From assembly GCF_002975435.1 (NCBI RefSeq), contig NZ_PCPT01000014.1, positions 1-58,376 on the forward strand: a stretch of DNA of 58,376 bases, read 5' to 3'. Positions 24,701-33,828 of this stretch are shown here, in pieces. Numbering within the stretch: the stretch's first letter is position 1; each line of letters begins with the position of its first letter. The notes beneath the pieces are model-generated. The model was not told where the DNA came from, made no database searches, and was given only the letters and a program-made list of their open reading frames with translations. This DNA comes from Arthrobacter sp. MYb227. GTDB taxonomy: Bacteria > Actinomycetota > Actinomycetes > Actinomycetales > Micrococcaceae. Both the position numbers and the translations under genes were made by a program.

Positions 24701-26235
24701 GCTGCCTGACGGTTATTGCCAAAGGTAATGGGCTGCACAGTTCCGGCGTTATCCGGGATCAGCGCTTCTAGTGGCTGGAACTTATACGAATTATTGCGGT
24801 TATCGAAGATGACAGGTGCCATGAATTCCGAGGTGGATCCCCCGCGCGTTGGCGTCCGGGCGCTAAGCCACGGTAACGGAACCGTTGAACCATTGGCCGA
24901 GAGGAAATTGGTGCTTGATCCGTCATCGAGCTTGATGGCACGAGCCGCATTTTCCGCCACGACGGCGTGGTACTCCTCCGAGCCATACGTTGCCACTGCG
25001 GTGGGCTGGATGAGTGCCTTGGCGCCGGTGGCCAGGCCGAGTTCGCCGTAATTATTCAGCGAGTAATTATCGGTGATGGTGAATTCACCTTGTGGGTCCA
25101 CCAGCATGCCCTCGAGGGATTCACGCTTTTCAATGGTGGCAGGAACCGTGATGACGGCCGCCTTGACCTCGGCGCTCGCCTCGGAGAGCTGGGTCAAACC
25201 AGCTGCAGGCACATCAATTTCGGTGGTTGTTGCGCTGTCGTTGGCGCCGCCGAACTCCTTGACCAGACCTGTGACCTGGACATAATCTCCGACCTTGACG
25301 TCCTTGACGGTGGCCGGTGAGTAGGCAAAGACGGCGTCGGAGGCTTTGTGCGTAGACAAATTGATGTCGCCGCCGGTACCCGGTGTTTGGATGAAGTATC
25401 CGTTGAACCCGCCGGTGGGGTAGGCGGCAGTCACCTTACCCGTGGTGGTAACTAGGGTTCCAGTCAGTGGGCTAACGGCTCCTTCGCCCTGAATTTCGGC
25501 AATGGTTTTGCTGCCCGAATTTTCCGGTGGCCCCTCCGGTTCATCGCCGCCGGCGACGCCGGTGGGTGAGGGAGCCGCGGTGCTGAAGTCATGGGCATTG
25601 TTATCGGTATCGATAAAATCGGTGCGGTTTAGTGAGGAGCTCGCGTTGGCGGCCGATGATGCGGCGACCTCATAGGTATTCGAGGAACCATAACCGAGCA
25701 GGTCTATGATCCCTGCCGTGCCAACTAGGGAACCGGTGGGCAGATCTGCCGGAAGCCGGGTGCTTGTGTCCGAGAGGAACAGGGTTCCACCGCCGCCTGC
25801 GAATGCGAAGCCGCTGGCATCACCATCGGATGCCGGAAGATCCTTACCCACCGTGCCGTTGGAGTTTCCCTTGATCAGGAAGTAGTCCTTGGCCTTGATA
25901 ATTCAGGAAAGCGGAGCGAGCCCGGTGGGGGCTACCTGCCCGCTTGCGGAACGGTACTGTAGCGACCAGCCGGAAAGATTGATGTCCGTATTGGTCCGGT
26001 TGTAGAGCTCCACATACTTGTTCTTGTAGGTGGCGTTGGCGCTGCCGCCGTTGAGGTAGGCCTCGTTGATGATCACCTGCGGCGCCGAAGTGGCGTCAAG
26101 AGCTGCTGCTGCGAGTGGGGTTTCGCCGGGGCTTGGCTCGCTGGTGGCCGATGCCGGTGGGATTGCCGCCGGGGCCACGGCAAGCCCGAGAGCCAAAATG
26201 GCTCCCAGCCCGACCTTCATGAAGGAGTTACTCAT
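21745..26235 (-). pseudogene. Secreted ExeM/NucH-type nuclease fused to a 5'-nucleotidase, interrupted by one in-frame TGA
   Basis: A chain of 1,496 codons from ATG 26235. It has a signal peptide (about 1-30, MKVGLGAILALGLAVAPAAI...ASA), a lamin-tail domain from about residue 50 (INEAYLNGGSANATYKNKYV, ELYNRTNTDINLSGWSLQYR), an OB-fold segment near 240-350 and an endonuclease/exonuclease/phosphatase domain near 520-840 (VASFNVQNYF, MGDFNAYLHEDP, SDHDPV). A 5'-nucleotidase follows near 855-1310 (NINDFHGRI, GNHEFDQG, GHTHKQYAW), then a C-terminal beta-type tail. The reading is open except at 25903-25905, where TGA stands after APLS and before IIKAKDYFLIKG; a Gly codon GGA is the likely ancestor. 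The second part alone (from GTG 25851) would lack the signal peptide. In a living form it would degrade extracellular DNA and release phosphate and nucleosides. Confidence 0.88.
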
Positions 26236-26743
26236 CGTTTTCCATCTCCATAGAATGCGGCACATCCTTGTGCCGGGTGAGTGATGATCAAATGTGGATC
26301 GGCCTGCGACAGCTAAGCGAGGTTGAGGAGCTACTTGCTTGGCGCAGCATTCACCTTCTTAGACCAAAACGTATGGAGGTCAATGCATCATGAACATGTT
26401 GAGCTGCTCTGGTAAACCACGCAAATATGTTCAGGGTCACAAACTTTTCGACATGATGAGATCAACATACAGGATTATGCGCTTAACGTGGAGGGGTGAA
26501 ACGGGCGGAGTGCACATGCTGAAATTCAAGATGCTAACTGGAAATTTGGCTTCTTCGAGGCTGGCCTGCGGCGTTGCGTCCTGGCACGCTGCAATGGCCT
26601 GGCAAAGCAACCTGCCGATCGCGGCAGTGCAGATGCCAGGTCACGCGAGGCTATCGGATATTTAGTGCAGCGAGGAGGATACTCTTCTCCGAGATTATCT
26701 CTCGGCCTTTTCACTACGGGCAGGCTACCTCGTGCCCAAGGTC
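26236..26743. other. Intergenic region upstream of the nuclease and the aldo/keto reductase
   Basis: About 500 bases without a gene I can support. One plus-strand frame stays open between about 26515 and 26740 (DANWKFGFFEAGLRRC and so on) but has no start, no recognisable family and no ribosome site. The aldo/keto reductase promoter begins at 26744. No terminator-like hairpin was seen. Confidence 0.5.
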
Positions 26744-26772
26744 TTGTCGCGCTCTGTCCACGGTCCTAGGCT
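26744..26772 (+). promoter_or_regulatory. Probable leaderless promoter of the aldo/keto reductase
   Basis: TTGTCG (26744-26749), a 17-base spacer and TAGGCT (26767-26772) end eight bases before ATG 26781. Transcription would start within about two bases of the start codon, and no ribosome site is present. Confidence 0.62.
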
Positions 26773-26780
26773 CAGGGATT

Positions 26781-27785
26781 ATGGACTACAGATTTCTTGG
26801 GGCCTCCGGGCTCAAAATCACCGAGATTACGTACGGAAATTGGCTCACGCATGGCTCGCAAATAGAAAACGACACGGCAATCGCTTGCGTGAATGCGGCG
26901 CTCGATGCGGGCATCACCACTTTTGACACCGCCGATGTCTATGCAAATGGTGCCGCCGAGACCGTCTTGGGCCAGGCACTGAAGTCTCAGCGCCGCGAAT
27001 CCCTTGAGGTTTTCACCAAGGTCTACTGGCCGGTGGGCCCCAAGGGAGCCAACGACACTGGATTGTCGCGCAAGCACATTATGGAAGGCATTAACGGTTC
27101 GTTGCGTCGGCTGGGAATGGACTACGTCGATCTCTATCAGGCGCACCGCTTTGATCATGAAACTCCCTTAGAGGAGACCATCCAGGCCTTTGCCGACGTG
27201 GTTCGTGCGGGCAAGGCGCTCTACATTGGGGTCTCGGAATGGAACGCCCAACAACTTCGTGAGGGTCAAGCCCTGGCTCAGAGCGCTGGGTTTTCGCTGG
27301 TGTCTAACCAGCCACAATATTCCGCGCTTTGGCGGGTGATCGAGGCAGAGGTTGTCCCGGCGGCCAGTGAATTGGGCATGAGCCAGGTCGTCTGGTCTCC
27401 GATGGCACAGGGCGTACTCTCGGGCAAATACCTTCCCGGGCGGCCCGCTCCCGCCGGGAGCCGCGCCACCGACGAGCACGGGGGTCAACGAAACATTGCC
27501 GGGTTTATGGATCCGACGGTGCTTGAACGAGTGCAATTGCTGAGGCCCATCGCCGCGGAGCTGGGACTCAAACTCTCGCAGCTGGCCATTGCCTGGGTGT
27601 TGCAAAACCCAAATGTTGCTACAGCACTGGTGGGTGCCTCACGCCCCGAGCAAGTCGCAGAGAACGTGAAGGCCTCCGGGGTAGCGATCCCTCCGGAACT
27701 CATGAAAGCAATCGACGAGGCGCTCGGGGATGTGGTGGAGCGAGATCCGGCCAAGACCGTGAGCCCGGAGAAGCGCCCGGCCTAA
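26781..27785 (+). CDS. Aldo/keto reductase of the potassium-channel-beta-subunit-like group
   Basis: A 334-residue NADPH-dependent TIM-barrel reductase. The catalytic tetrad is visible: D49 and Y54 in FDTADVYANG, K80 in VFTKVYW, and the His in YQAHRFD. The loops GVSEWNAQQL, SNQPQYSAL and VVWSPMAQGVLSGKYLPG, and the C-terminal ALVGASRPEQVAENV for the NADP phosphate, fit the family. ATG 26781 gives the normal N-terminus MDYRFLGASGLKITE; upstream in-frame codons have no support. It is a single-gene unit with its own promoter; a large hairpin follows 157 bases downstream. The substrate is unknown. Confidence 0.93.
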   Translation: MDYRFLGASGLKITEITYGNWLTHGSQIENDTAIACVNAALDAGITTFDTADVYANGAAETVLGQALKSQRRESLEVFTKVYWPVGPKGANDTGLSRKHIMEGINGSLRRLGMDYVDLYQAHRFDHETPLEETIQAFADVVRAGKALYIGVSEWNAQQLREGQALAQSAGFSLVSNQPQYSALWRVIEAEVVPAASELGMSQVVWSPMAQGVLSGKYLPGRPAPAGSRATDEHGGQRNIAGFMDPTVLERVQLLRPIAAELGLKLSQLAIAWVLQNPNVATALVGASRPEQVAENVKASGVAIPPELMKAIDEALGDVVERDPAKTVSPEKRPA

Positions 27786-27942
27786 GCTCGCCTGCTAAGA
27801 ATCCCAACCGAACTGATACGTGGATGCCAGCGACACATAAACGTCTGCCGGCCATGACTGAGGTCGAACGCGACACGCGGATGAGCGTACCGAATCCTCT
27901 TGTTGCGGAACTCGCCGACAGCATCGCTCGGGAACACTAAAA

Positions 27943-27988
27943 ATGGTCTCGGCCCTTCTCCGATAAATTAGAAGGGCCGAGACCATTA
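27943..27988. terminator. Bidirectional terminator between the aldo/keto reductase and cysE
   Basis: An 18-bp perfect inverted repeat, arms 27943-27960 and 27971-27988 around a 10-base loop. A-rich flanks on both sides make T-runs in either direction. It lies about 30 bases beyond the cysE stop on the reverse strand. Confidence 0.9.
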
Positions 27989-28017
27989 AAATCCTTGCTC
28001 GCTAGTTTTTCAGTAGC

Positions 28018-28602
28018 CTAGATCCACATGGCCGGGTCAATGTACTCGGCCGGGTCAACGGCTGGCTTGTGCTCTTCGGCGGTACGCGGACGATTCTTCG
28101 CCGGAATTCCGGTAATGATCGAATCTGCCGGGGCATCCTTGACGACCACCGCATTGGCGCCAATGGCAGAATCCGCGCCGATGGTAATGGGGCCCAAGAC
28201 CTTGGCGCCTGCACCAATAACTACGCGGTCACCAATGGTCGGGTGCCGTTTGACCTTCGCCAGCGAACGTCCACCGAGCGTCACTCCGTGATAGATCATC
28301 ACGTCATCACCGATTTCTGCGGTTTCACCAATGACCACACCCATGCCGTGGTCAATGAAGAAACGTCGTCCGATGGTGGCCCCGGGATGAATTTCAATAC
28401 CCGTAATGAAGCGGCCCGCCTGAGAAATTAGTCGGGCACCAAAACGCAGCTGCGGCTTTTGCCACATGCGGTGGGTGAGCCGGTGAATCCAAATCGCGTG
28501 TAGACCTGAATACGCCAAGAAGTTCTCGGCATTGCCGCGCGCCGCCGGGTCGTGCGCGCTCGCGCCAACTAGGTCCTCACGCAATCGGGAAAAGAAACTC
28601 AC
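28018..28602 (-). CDS. cysE: Serine O-acetyltransferase
   Basis: A 194-residue hexapeptide-repeat enzyme that acetylates serine with acetyl-CoA, the first step of cysteine synthesis. The N-terminal helical part ([21 protein letters not shown]) is shorter than in E. coli, as is usual in Gram-positives. The left-handed beta-helix carries [22 protein letters not shown] and [13 protein letters not shown] with the catalytic Asp-His pair. The start is GTG 28602 with GAAGG upstream. It lies 190 bases after cysK on the same strand, so CysE and CysK probably form the usual cysteine synthase complex. Confidence 0.95.
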   Translation of the reverse strand: MSFFSRLREDLVGASAHDPAARGNAENFLAYSGLHAIWIHRLTHRMWQKPQLRFGARLISQAGRFITGIEIHPGATIGRRFFIDHGMGVVIGETAEIGDDVMIYHGVTLGGRSLAKVKRHPTIGDRVVIGAGAKVLGPITIGADSAIGANAVVVKDAPADSIITGIPAKNRPRTAEEHKPAVDPAEYIDPAMWI

Positions 28603-28792
28603 TTCGTGGCCTTCGTGTAGGTAAATAATTGTGGATCCCCATAACGCAGCATCAACTAATCCTGCATCAGCGTTGCCGCTAGTGGGCGTAAAACACCAAA
28701 GGGCGGACCGCCCACTTTCGCTGCTTCGTCCCCGCTAAACAGGGAATGAAACATGAATGGAGGAACGGCCCACCGGAGGTCGGACTAGTTAC

Positions 28793-29728
28793 TTAGCCGC
28801 GGATGTCATCAAAGAGCAGGGTGGAGATGTAGCGTTCGCCGAAGTCGGGGATCACCGCGACAATCAGCTTGCCTTTGTTTTCTTCACGAGCTGCAACCTG
28901 CAACGCACCCCAGACCGCGGCACCAGCGGAGATGCCGCCGAGGATGCCTTCCTGCACGCCAAGCGCACGGGCAACGGAGACCGAATCCTCGATCGATGCA
29001 TCGAGCACCTCATCGTAGAGTTCGGTATCTAGTACCTCGGGAATGAAGTTAGCACCAAGGCCCTGGATCTTATGTGGGCCCGGCTTGCCACCATTGAGGA
29101 TCGCCGAATCCTTTGGTTCCACGGCGATGACCTGCAGATCAGCCTTCTGCTTCTTGAGGAAGCGGCCGGCGCCGGTAATGGTGCCACCTGTACCAATACC
29201 GGCGACAAAGATGTCAACCGCGCCGTCGGTGTCTTCCCAGATTTCCGGACCCGTGGTGGTCTCGTGAATATCCGGGTTCGCCGAGTTGGCGAACTGCTGT
29301 GCCCACACCGCGTTCTCGGTGGTTGCAACGATTTCCTTGGCCTTTTCTACCGCGCCACGCATGCCCTCGGAGCCCGGGGTCAGCACGATTTCGGCACCGA
29401 AAGCACGAAGCATCACGCGACGCTCGGTACTCATGGTCTCGGGCATGGTCAGCACCACCTTGTAACCGCGGGCAGCGCCCACCATGGCCAGGGCGATGCC
29501 GGTGTTTCCACTGGTTCCCTCGACGATGGTGCCACCTGGCTTCAACGCACCGGATGCTTCGGCAGCATTAACGATGGCCACGCCGATGCGGTCTTTGACC
29601 GAGTTTGCTGGGTTGTAAAACTCAAGCTTGACAGCAACATTGCCCGGCAGGCCCTCGGCCAAACGGTTCAGGCGCACCAACGGGGTGCGGCCTACGATCT
29701 CGGTGACGTCGTTGTAAATCTTTGCCAT
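28793..29728 (-). CDS. cysK: Cysteine synthase A (O-acetylserine sulfhydrylase)
   Basis: A 311-residue PLP enzyme that forms cysteine from O-acetylserine and sulfide. The PLP lysine is K45 in NPANSVKDRIG, the substrate loop is GTSGNTG, and the phosphate-cup glycines are in VAGIGTGGTITGAG. GGISAGAAVWGAL follows near the C-terminus. The start ATG 29728 follows AAGGACG. It is the first gene of the cysK-cysE pair. The 190-base gap to cysE contains small GC-rich hairpins but no clear independent promoter. Confidence 0.96.
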   Translation of the reverse strand: MAKIYNDVTEIVGRTPLVRLNRLAEGLPGNVAVKLEFYNPANSVKDRIGVAIVNAAEASGALKPGGTIVEGTSGNTGIALAMVGAARGYKVVLTMPETMSTERRVMLRAFGAEIVLTPGSEGMRGAVEKAKEIVATTENAVWAQQFANSANPDIHETTTGPEIWEDTDGAVDIFVAGIGTGGTITGAGRFLKKQKADLQVIAVEPKDSAILNGGKPGPHKIQGLGANFIPEVLDTELYDEVLDASIEDSVSVARALGVQEGILGGISAGAAVWGALQVAAREENKGKLIVAVIPDFGERYISTLLFDDIRG

Positions 29729-29803
29729 GGGTCTTTCGTCCTTACGTGCAAGTGGTCCCGCGGGCTCAAGCCCCCACGGTCAAGTTGATTGTTATAAGCC
29801 TAG

Positions 29804-30451
29804 TCAGCCACGTGGCGAAGTGGGCTCTTGAAGCCACGCGGCGTAATATTTCCTTGCCTTGGCCAACTTCGGGTCGATAATGACGCGGCAGTACCCCTCG
29901 GAAGAAAAACGGTTGTAATAGTCCTGGTGGATGCCCTCAGCAACGAAGAAGTCTGCGGGTTCCTCAAATACTGTAACAATCGGATTCGGGTACAACGGTG
30001 CAAACTTCGCCGCGATCGCGCGGAAAAGTTCGTCTTGCTCCGTGTCAAGCGGGAACATGGCCGAGCGGTATTGGGTTCCCACATCGTAGCCCTGACGATT
30101 GAGCGTGGTCGGATCGTGGGTTGTGAAGAACATGTCAAGAATGACCTCGGCCGGCACAATTGCTGGATCGAATGTTACGGCTACAGCCTCGGCATGCCCG
30201 GTGTTCCCGCTACACACGGAACGATAATTTGGTGCCGGATCGGCCCCACCGGTGTATCCGGAGATCACCGAAGTGACCCCACGCGTGCGCTGGTACACGG
30301 CATCTAGGCACCAAAAGCACCCGCCGGCCAGCACAAATGTTCTCATCGATGCGCCCTGCTCACCCATCGATGTAGGAGAAAAACGAACCGGATCTGCGGA
30401 GATTGAAAAGTCATTCACATCCATAGACAAGTCGCTGCCACGCCAATTCAT
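29804..30451 (-). CDS. msrA: Peptide-methionine (S)-S-oxide reductase
   Basis: MsrA repairs methionine-S-sulfoxide in proteins. The active-site motif is GGCFWCLDAVYQ, followed by VISGYTGGADPAPNYRSVCSG, HAEAVAVTFDP and the conserved GTQYRSAMF. The reading frame from ATG 30451 gives 215 residues with a 35-residue N-terminal extension before MRTFVLAGGCFWC. An ATG at 30346 would give the usual 180-residue protein and has a weak GAGCAGG in front, so the start is uncertain. It faces the divergent Nif3-like gene; 46 bases separate the two starts if the long form is used. Confidence 0.93.
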   Translation of the reverse strand: MNWRGSDLSMDVNDFSISADPVRFSPTSMGEQGASMRTFVLAGGCFWCLDAVYQRTRGVTSVISGYTGGADPAPNYRSVCSGNTGHAEAVAVTFDPAIVPAEVILDMFFTTHDPTTLNRQGYDVGTQYRSAMFPLDTEQDELFRAIAAKFAPLYPNPIVTVFEEPADFFVAEGIHQDYYNRFSSEGYCRVIIDPKLAKARKYYAAWLQEPTSPRG

Positions 30452-30497
30452 TCCCGCACATGCGCTAAATGCACACGGTTCCAGTTAAGGTGGAATC

Positions 30498-31649
30498 ATG
30501 CAAAGCAACAAGGGGCAGTCACACGGTATGCGAATCGTCGGCGATCAGGGCACCGCCGACGCCTCCGCACGTACCGGTGCCACCGAGCCCTTATCTTCGC
30601 CCGCATCAACTCCCACCAGCACCACCGGAATCGTTCCCGGCAGCGCTGAACCCCACGAAACCAGCACGGATCCGACGGCTGGTGCACCAGCGGCATTGGC
30701 TCACGAGGCATCAGCTGGCCCCCAGAAAGCGCCCCAGACTACCGATAACACTGATTCATTGGATCCCAATGCGGTGCTAACCGACGCAGATCGCGCACAG
30801 GGAGCTACCTCACCCAATACCCCCACCCTGGGAGATGTGCTTCTTGCCGTCGAAGAACTCTGGCCCGCATCGCTGGCAGAACCTTGGGATGAAGTCGGAC
30901 CTGTGGTCGGTCGTCCCGAATGCCCCGTCACGCGCATCATGTTCGCCGTTGATCCCACCCTCGAAGTCATCGCCGATGCCATCTCCCGCGGCACGCAGCT
31001 GCTGATCACCCACCACCCTCTACTGCTCAAACCCGTGAATTCGGTTGCTGCCACGGGTTTCAAGGGCGAGGCCGTGCACCTGCTCATTGAGTCCGGTTGC
31101 GCACTTGTCACAGCGCACACCAACGCCGATTCGGCGCTCGGCGGTGTCTCGGATGTCATTGCCGATGCCTTGGGCGTCATCGACACCACACCCCTAGTTC
31201 CTTCCAAGGATGGGCTGCCGGAGGAAGGTATCGGGCGGGTTGGCATGCTGCCCGAACCCATGAAGCTCGGCGATTTCGCTGCACGGGTGTTTGAGACCAT
31301 GCCTTCGGTTGCTGGGGGAGTGCGTGTTGCCGGCGACGCTGCAGGCATCGTGCAGAAAATTGCGGTGTGCGGGGGAGCCGGAGATTCACTCTTTGACGCT
31401 GTCCGCGACTCGGAAGCGGACGTATATGTCACAGCCGACCTCCGCCATCACCCGGCCTCCGAAGCTCGTGAAGCATCACTGAATGGCAAACCCTACCTGA
31501 TCGATGTCTCGCACTTCGCCAGTGAGTGGCTGTGGCTACCCGCTGCGGCCAAGGCCCTTGCCAATGTGCTCGATGAGATGGGACACGAGGTAGAAATAGA
31601 AGTCTCAACGGTGAATTCTGACCCCTGGGACTTTATCCTCACGCCCTAG
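30498..31649 (+). CDS. Nif3-like dinuclear metal-centre protein (DUF34/NIF3 family) with a long N-terminal tail
   Basis: 383 residues, of which about 270 are the NIF3 fold: TLGDVLLAVEELWPASLAEPWDEVGPVVG, then LLITHHPLLLKPV with the metal histidines, VTAHTNADSALGGV, VAVCGGAGDSLF-like VCGGAG, ADLRHHPASEA and LIDVSHFASEWLWLP with the C-terminal His and Glu ligands. The first 105 residues or so are low-complexity, rich in Thr, Ala, Pro and Ser, and are not part of the family as I know it. ATG 30498 has no strong ribosome site, and a later in-frame start near 30828 is not obvious. Family function remains debated (a GTP cyclohydrolase-like or metal-handling role). Confidence 0.9.
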   Translation: MQSNKGQSHGMRIVGDQGTADASARTGATEPLSSPASTPTSTTGIVPGSAEPHETSTDPTAGAPAALAHEASAGPQKAPQTTDNTDSLDPNAVLTDADRAQGATSPNTPTLGDVLLAVEELWPASLAEPWDEVGPVVGRPECPVTRIMFAVDPTLEVIADAISRGTQLLITHHPLLLKPVNSVAATGFKGEAVHLLIESGCALVTAHTNADSALGGVSDVIADALGVIDTTPLVPSKDGLPEEGIGRVGMLPEPMKLGDFAARVFETMPSVAGGVRVAGDAAGIVQKIAVCGGAGDSLFDAVRDSEADVYVTADLRHHPASEAREASLNGKPYLIDVSHFASEWLWLPAAAKALANVLDEMGHEVEIEVSTVNSDPWDFILTP

Positions 31650-31675
31650 TCAACTTGGGAATCGACGCATACTTT

Positions 31676-31712
31676 TGTGGCCCGCGCACCGTCTTTCGGT
31701 ACGTGGGCCACA
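31676..31712 (+). terminator. Terminator after the Nif3-like gene
   Basis: TGTGGCCC (31676-31683) pairs with GGGCCACA (31705-31712); the inner GCGCACCG/CGGTACGT extends the stem to 16 bp with one mismatch and a 5-base loop. Confidence 0.75.
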
Positions 31713-31818
31713 GCCCTGTAAGGCCCAACTTGTCCGCACCAAACTACCCCCACCAAGAGTTATCCACAGATTTCAAGGTTTTTCTCGATCGGTGCTACTT
31801 TTGACGCACTATTAATGC

Positions 31819-33615
31819 ATGTCCAACAGCCCCGTGGGCGCCGACATCATGCGGGAAGAGCCCACCATCGTAGAGGCAGTCAGCCTCGCCATCGAGGCCA
31901 CCCTTGCCGAGCAGAGTGATGCTCAGGCACCCCAAGGTGGCCACATCGATGCGTTGCGCCGGTTGGCCATCCTGATCCCCATCCTCAAAGCCGAACTTGA
32001 ACGGGCCGCAACCTCCTGCGCAGATTCACCGGTCCGCGCGCTCGCTCTAGCCCACCTAACAGAGGACATTTACCGGCTCAGTGGACTGGGACAATACCGT
32101 GCGGCAGGTGTTTGCGCCGAGGCACAGGCCCATACCCTTGCGGAAAAGCCCCTCGTCGAGCTGAATAATGTGCTGGAGCACCGCACCGAATTTGCCGTAG
32201 GAACCCTGAAACTACCCGCCGATATCACCATCCCGCCGGGCCGTAAGTTACTGACCCGCGACACCGCCGATCTGCTCAAATCCCGGCTCAAGCTCACCTA
32301 CTTTCAGGCGAATTACCGTGTCGCCAGCTACCAAAAACTCTTTGCTCATCGAGATGCTCACGGACAGGAGCAAGCACCAAACTTCCCAGCCCTTAGCAAA
32401 ATCATGCAAGAAGGCAGCGCCGATCCTAAAGATATCGCAAATTCTGTTGCCAAACTTCATGCAATGAGCCCAACTTTTGAAGCTCAGCCGGACCCGGTAC
32501 GTGCCGAAACCGAGCTCGAAGACCTAGTCGCCGATGCGCTGCGGCAACGTAACGCCCAAGATGTAGGCAAACTGATCAAAAGTACGGAAAACCGGCTCGA
32601 TGCCCACGCACTAGAACGTGAAGCGGCCGCCATCGAATACAACAAGAGCCTGCGCTTCGAAGGTAAGCGGGCCGATGGCTACCACTGGGAGCTCATTACC
32701 GATGCCGAGGGCCATGCAAAGCTCATGAGCATCGCCGATGACCTGTCGAACCCGCACACCAATTCCGGCAAACGCCCAACTTCGGATGCGGAGCCCTACG
32801 CACAACCGTCTGCGTCGAATGAGACCCCCGATGAGCAAGCACCACCAATACCGGAATGGGCGAGTAATCCCAACACCCCGGTGCAGGATCGGCCCAAGGC
32901 GGCATTCACCGATGTTGGCGTCCCTGCCACGGGATGTACGGATGGAAAAAGCACGGGCGGGCCGCCAGAGTATTTTCTGCTCGGTGAAGAGCCGCGCCCA
33001 GGTGAAACGCGCGCGGAAACCAATGTGAGGATCCGCGGCCGCCGCCTCTACCAGGAAGTTTTCGATGCCATCGATTACTTCGTAGACCCGACAGCATCCC
33101 AAGACCCTCAAATGCCCATGAAATCACGGGTTGATCTGCTAGTCACCATTGACTTCGAAATCCTGCGCGGTGCACTTGAAGGATCCGGCATCACCGGGAA
33201 CGGCGATTTGATCACCGCGGCAAATGCTCGACGCCTTGCCTGTACCGCCGGAATCCTGCCACTAATTCTGGGCGGCAAGGGCCAACCACTGGATCTTGGA
33301 CGCAAACGTCGAGCCTTCACCCAGGGACAAAAACGTGCAATCGCAGCCCGCGACCGTGGCTGTATTAATCCCGGCTGTTCCATGCCCGCACACCGAACCG
33401 AGGCTCACCACGTTGACCCATGGAGCGAGGGCGGCCAGACGAGAGTCAGCAAGGGCGCATTGCTCTGCGTCATCTGCCACACCGCCTACCACGCAGGGCA
33501 CTTCTCCATCGTCTTCATCGACGACATCCCCTTCGTGGTACAGGCAAAGTCACGGGACCCCATGCAAAGGCCCACACGGAACTGGGTCTTCCACCCCGAG
33601 GCCCAAGCCGCCTAA
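31819..33615 (+). CDS. DUF222 and HNH endonuclease domain protein
   Basis: 598 residues. The N-terminal two thirds is a DUF222-like helical region (LKLTYFQANYRVASYQKLF, LEDLVADALRQRNAQDVGKL). A variable acidic and proline-rich linker follows (about 315-400), and the C-terminal HNH motif is ARDRGCINPGCSMPAHRTEAHHVDPWSEGGQT, with KGALLCVICHTAYHAGHF. Cys-Cys and His-His pairs for metal are present. Members are numerous in high-GC actinobacteria (the mycobacterial 13E12 repeat family is related). Whether they are mobile or defensive is unsettled. No obvious ribosome site precedes ATG 31819; a TATTAA element lies 3 bases before it. Confidence 0.88.
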   Translation: MSNSPVGADIMREEPTIVEAVSLAIEATLAEQSDAQAPQGGHIDALRRLAILIPILKAELERAATSCADSPVRALALAHLTEDIYRLSGLGQYRAAGVCAEAQAHTLAEKPLVELNNVLEHRTEFAVGTLKLPADITIPPGRKLLTRDTADLLKSRLKLTYFQANYRVASYQKLFAHRDAHGQEQAPNFPALSKIMQEGSADPKDIANSVAKLHAMSPTFEAQPDPVRAETELEDLVADALRQRNAQDVGKLIKSTENRLDAHALEREAAAIEYNKSLRFEGKRADGYHWELITDAEGHAKLMSIADDLSNPHTNSGKRPTSDAEPYAQPSASNETPDEQAPPIPEWASNPNTPVQDRPKAAFTDVGVPATGCTDGKSTGGPPEYFLLGEEPRPGETRAETNVRIRGRRLYQEVFDAIDYFVDPTASQDPQMPMKSRVDLLVTIDFEILRGALEGSGITGNGDLITAANARRLACTAGILPLILGGKGQPLDLGRKRRAFTQGQKRAIAARDRGCINPGCSMPAHRTEAHHVDPWSEGGQTRVSKGALLCVICHTAYHAGHFSIVFIDDIPFVVQAKSRDPMQRPTRNWVFHPEAQAA

Positions 33616-33828
33616 AATTTCCTACACCCCCACCAAAAGATCACCTCAACCCGGCCCCGGGTATGGCAGCAATGCCGTTGTACCCGGTGGCACCCTAAAG
33701 GTCATCTCGGCGGGTCGAATCGCCCACCACTTGCGCGAACTGACTAGTCTTAGGGCTAAGTGATCAACGATCGCCCAAGATTTTTTGCGCTCCGGCACAG
33801 AAATCTTGGCGCAAGGCGGAGGAAAAGC

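Noticed and set aside
21745-26235. TGA recoding (for example selenocysteine) in the large nuclease
   Set aside because: The flanking residues fit a Gly in a lamin-tail loop, no SECIS-like hairpin was seen directly after the TGA, and other genes in the window use TGA as a normal stop.
26390-26665. A 91-codon plus frame (MNMLSCSGKPRK and so on)
   Set aside because: No ribosome site, no recognisable domain, and it ends upstream of the aldo/keto reductase promoter; treated as chance.
31801-31821. TTGACG with TATTAA right before the DUF222/HNH start as a leaderless promoter
   Set aside because: The two boxes are almost adjacent and TATTAA ends only 3 bases before ATG, so transcription would start inside the gene; not a usable pair.
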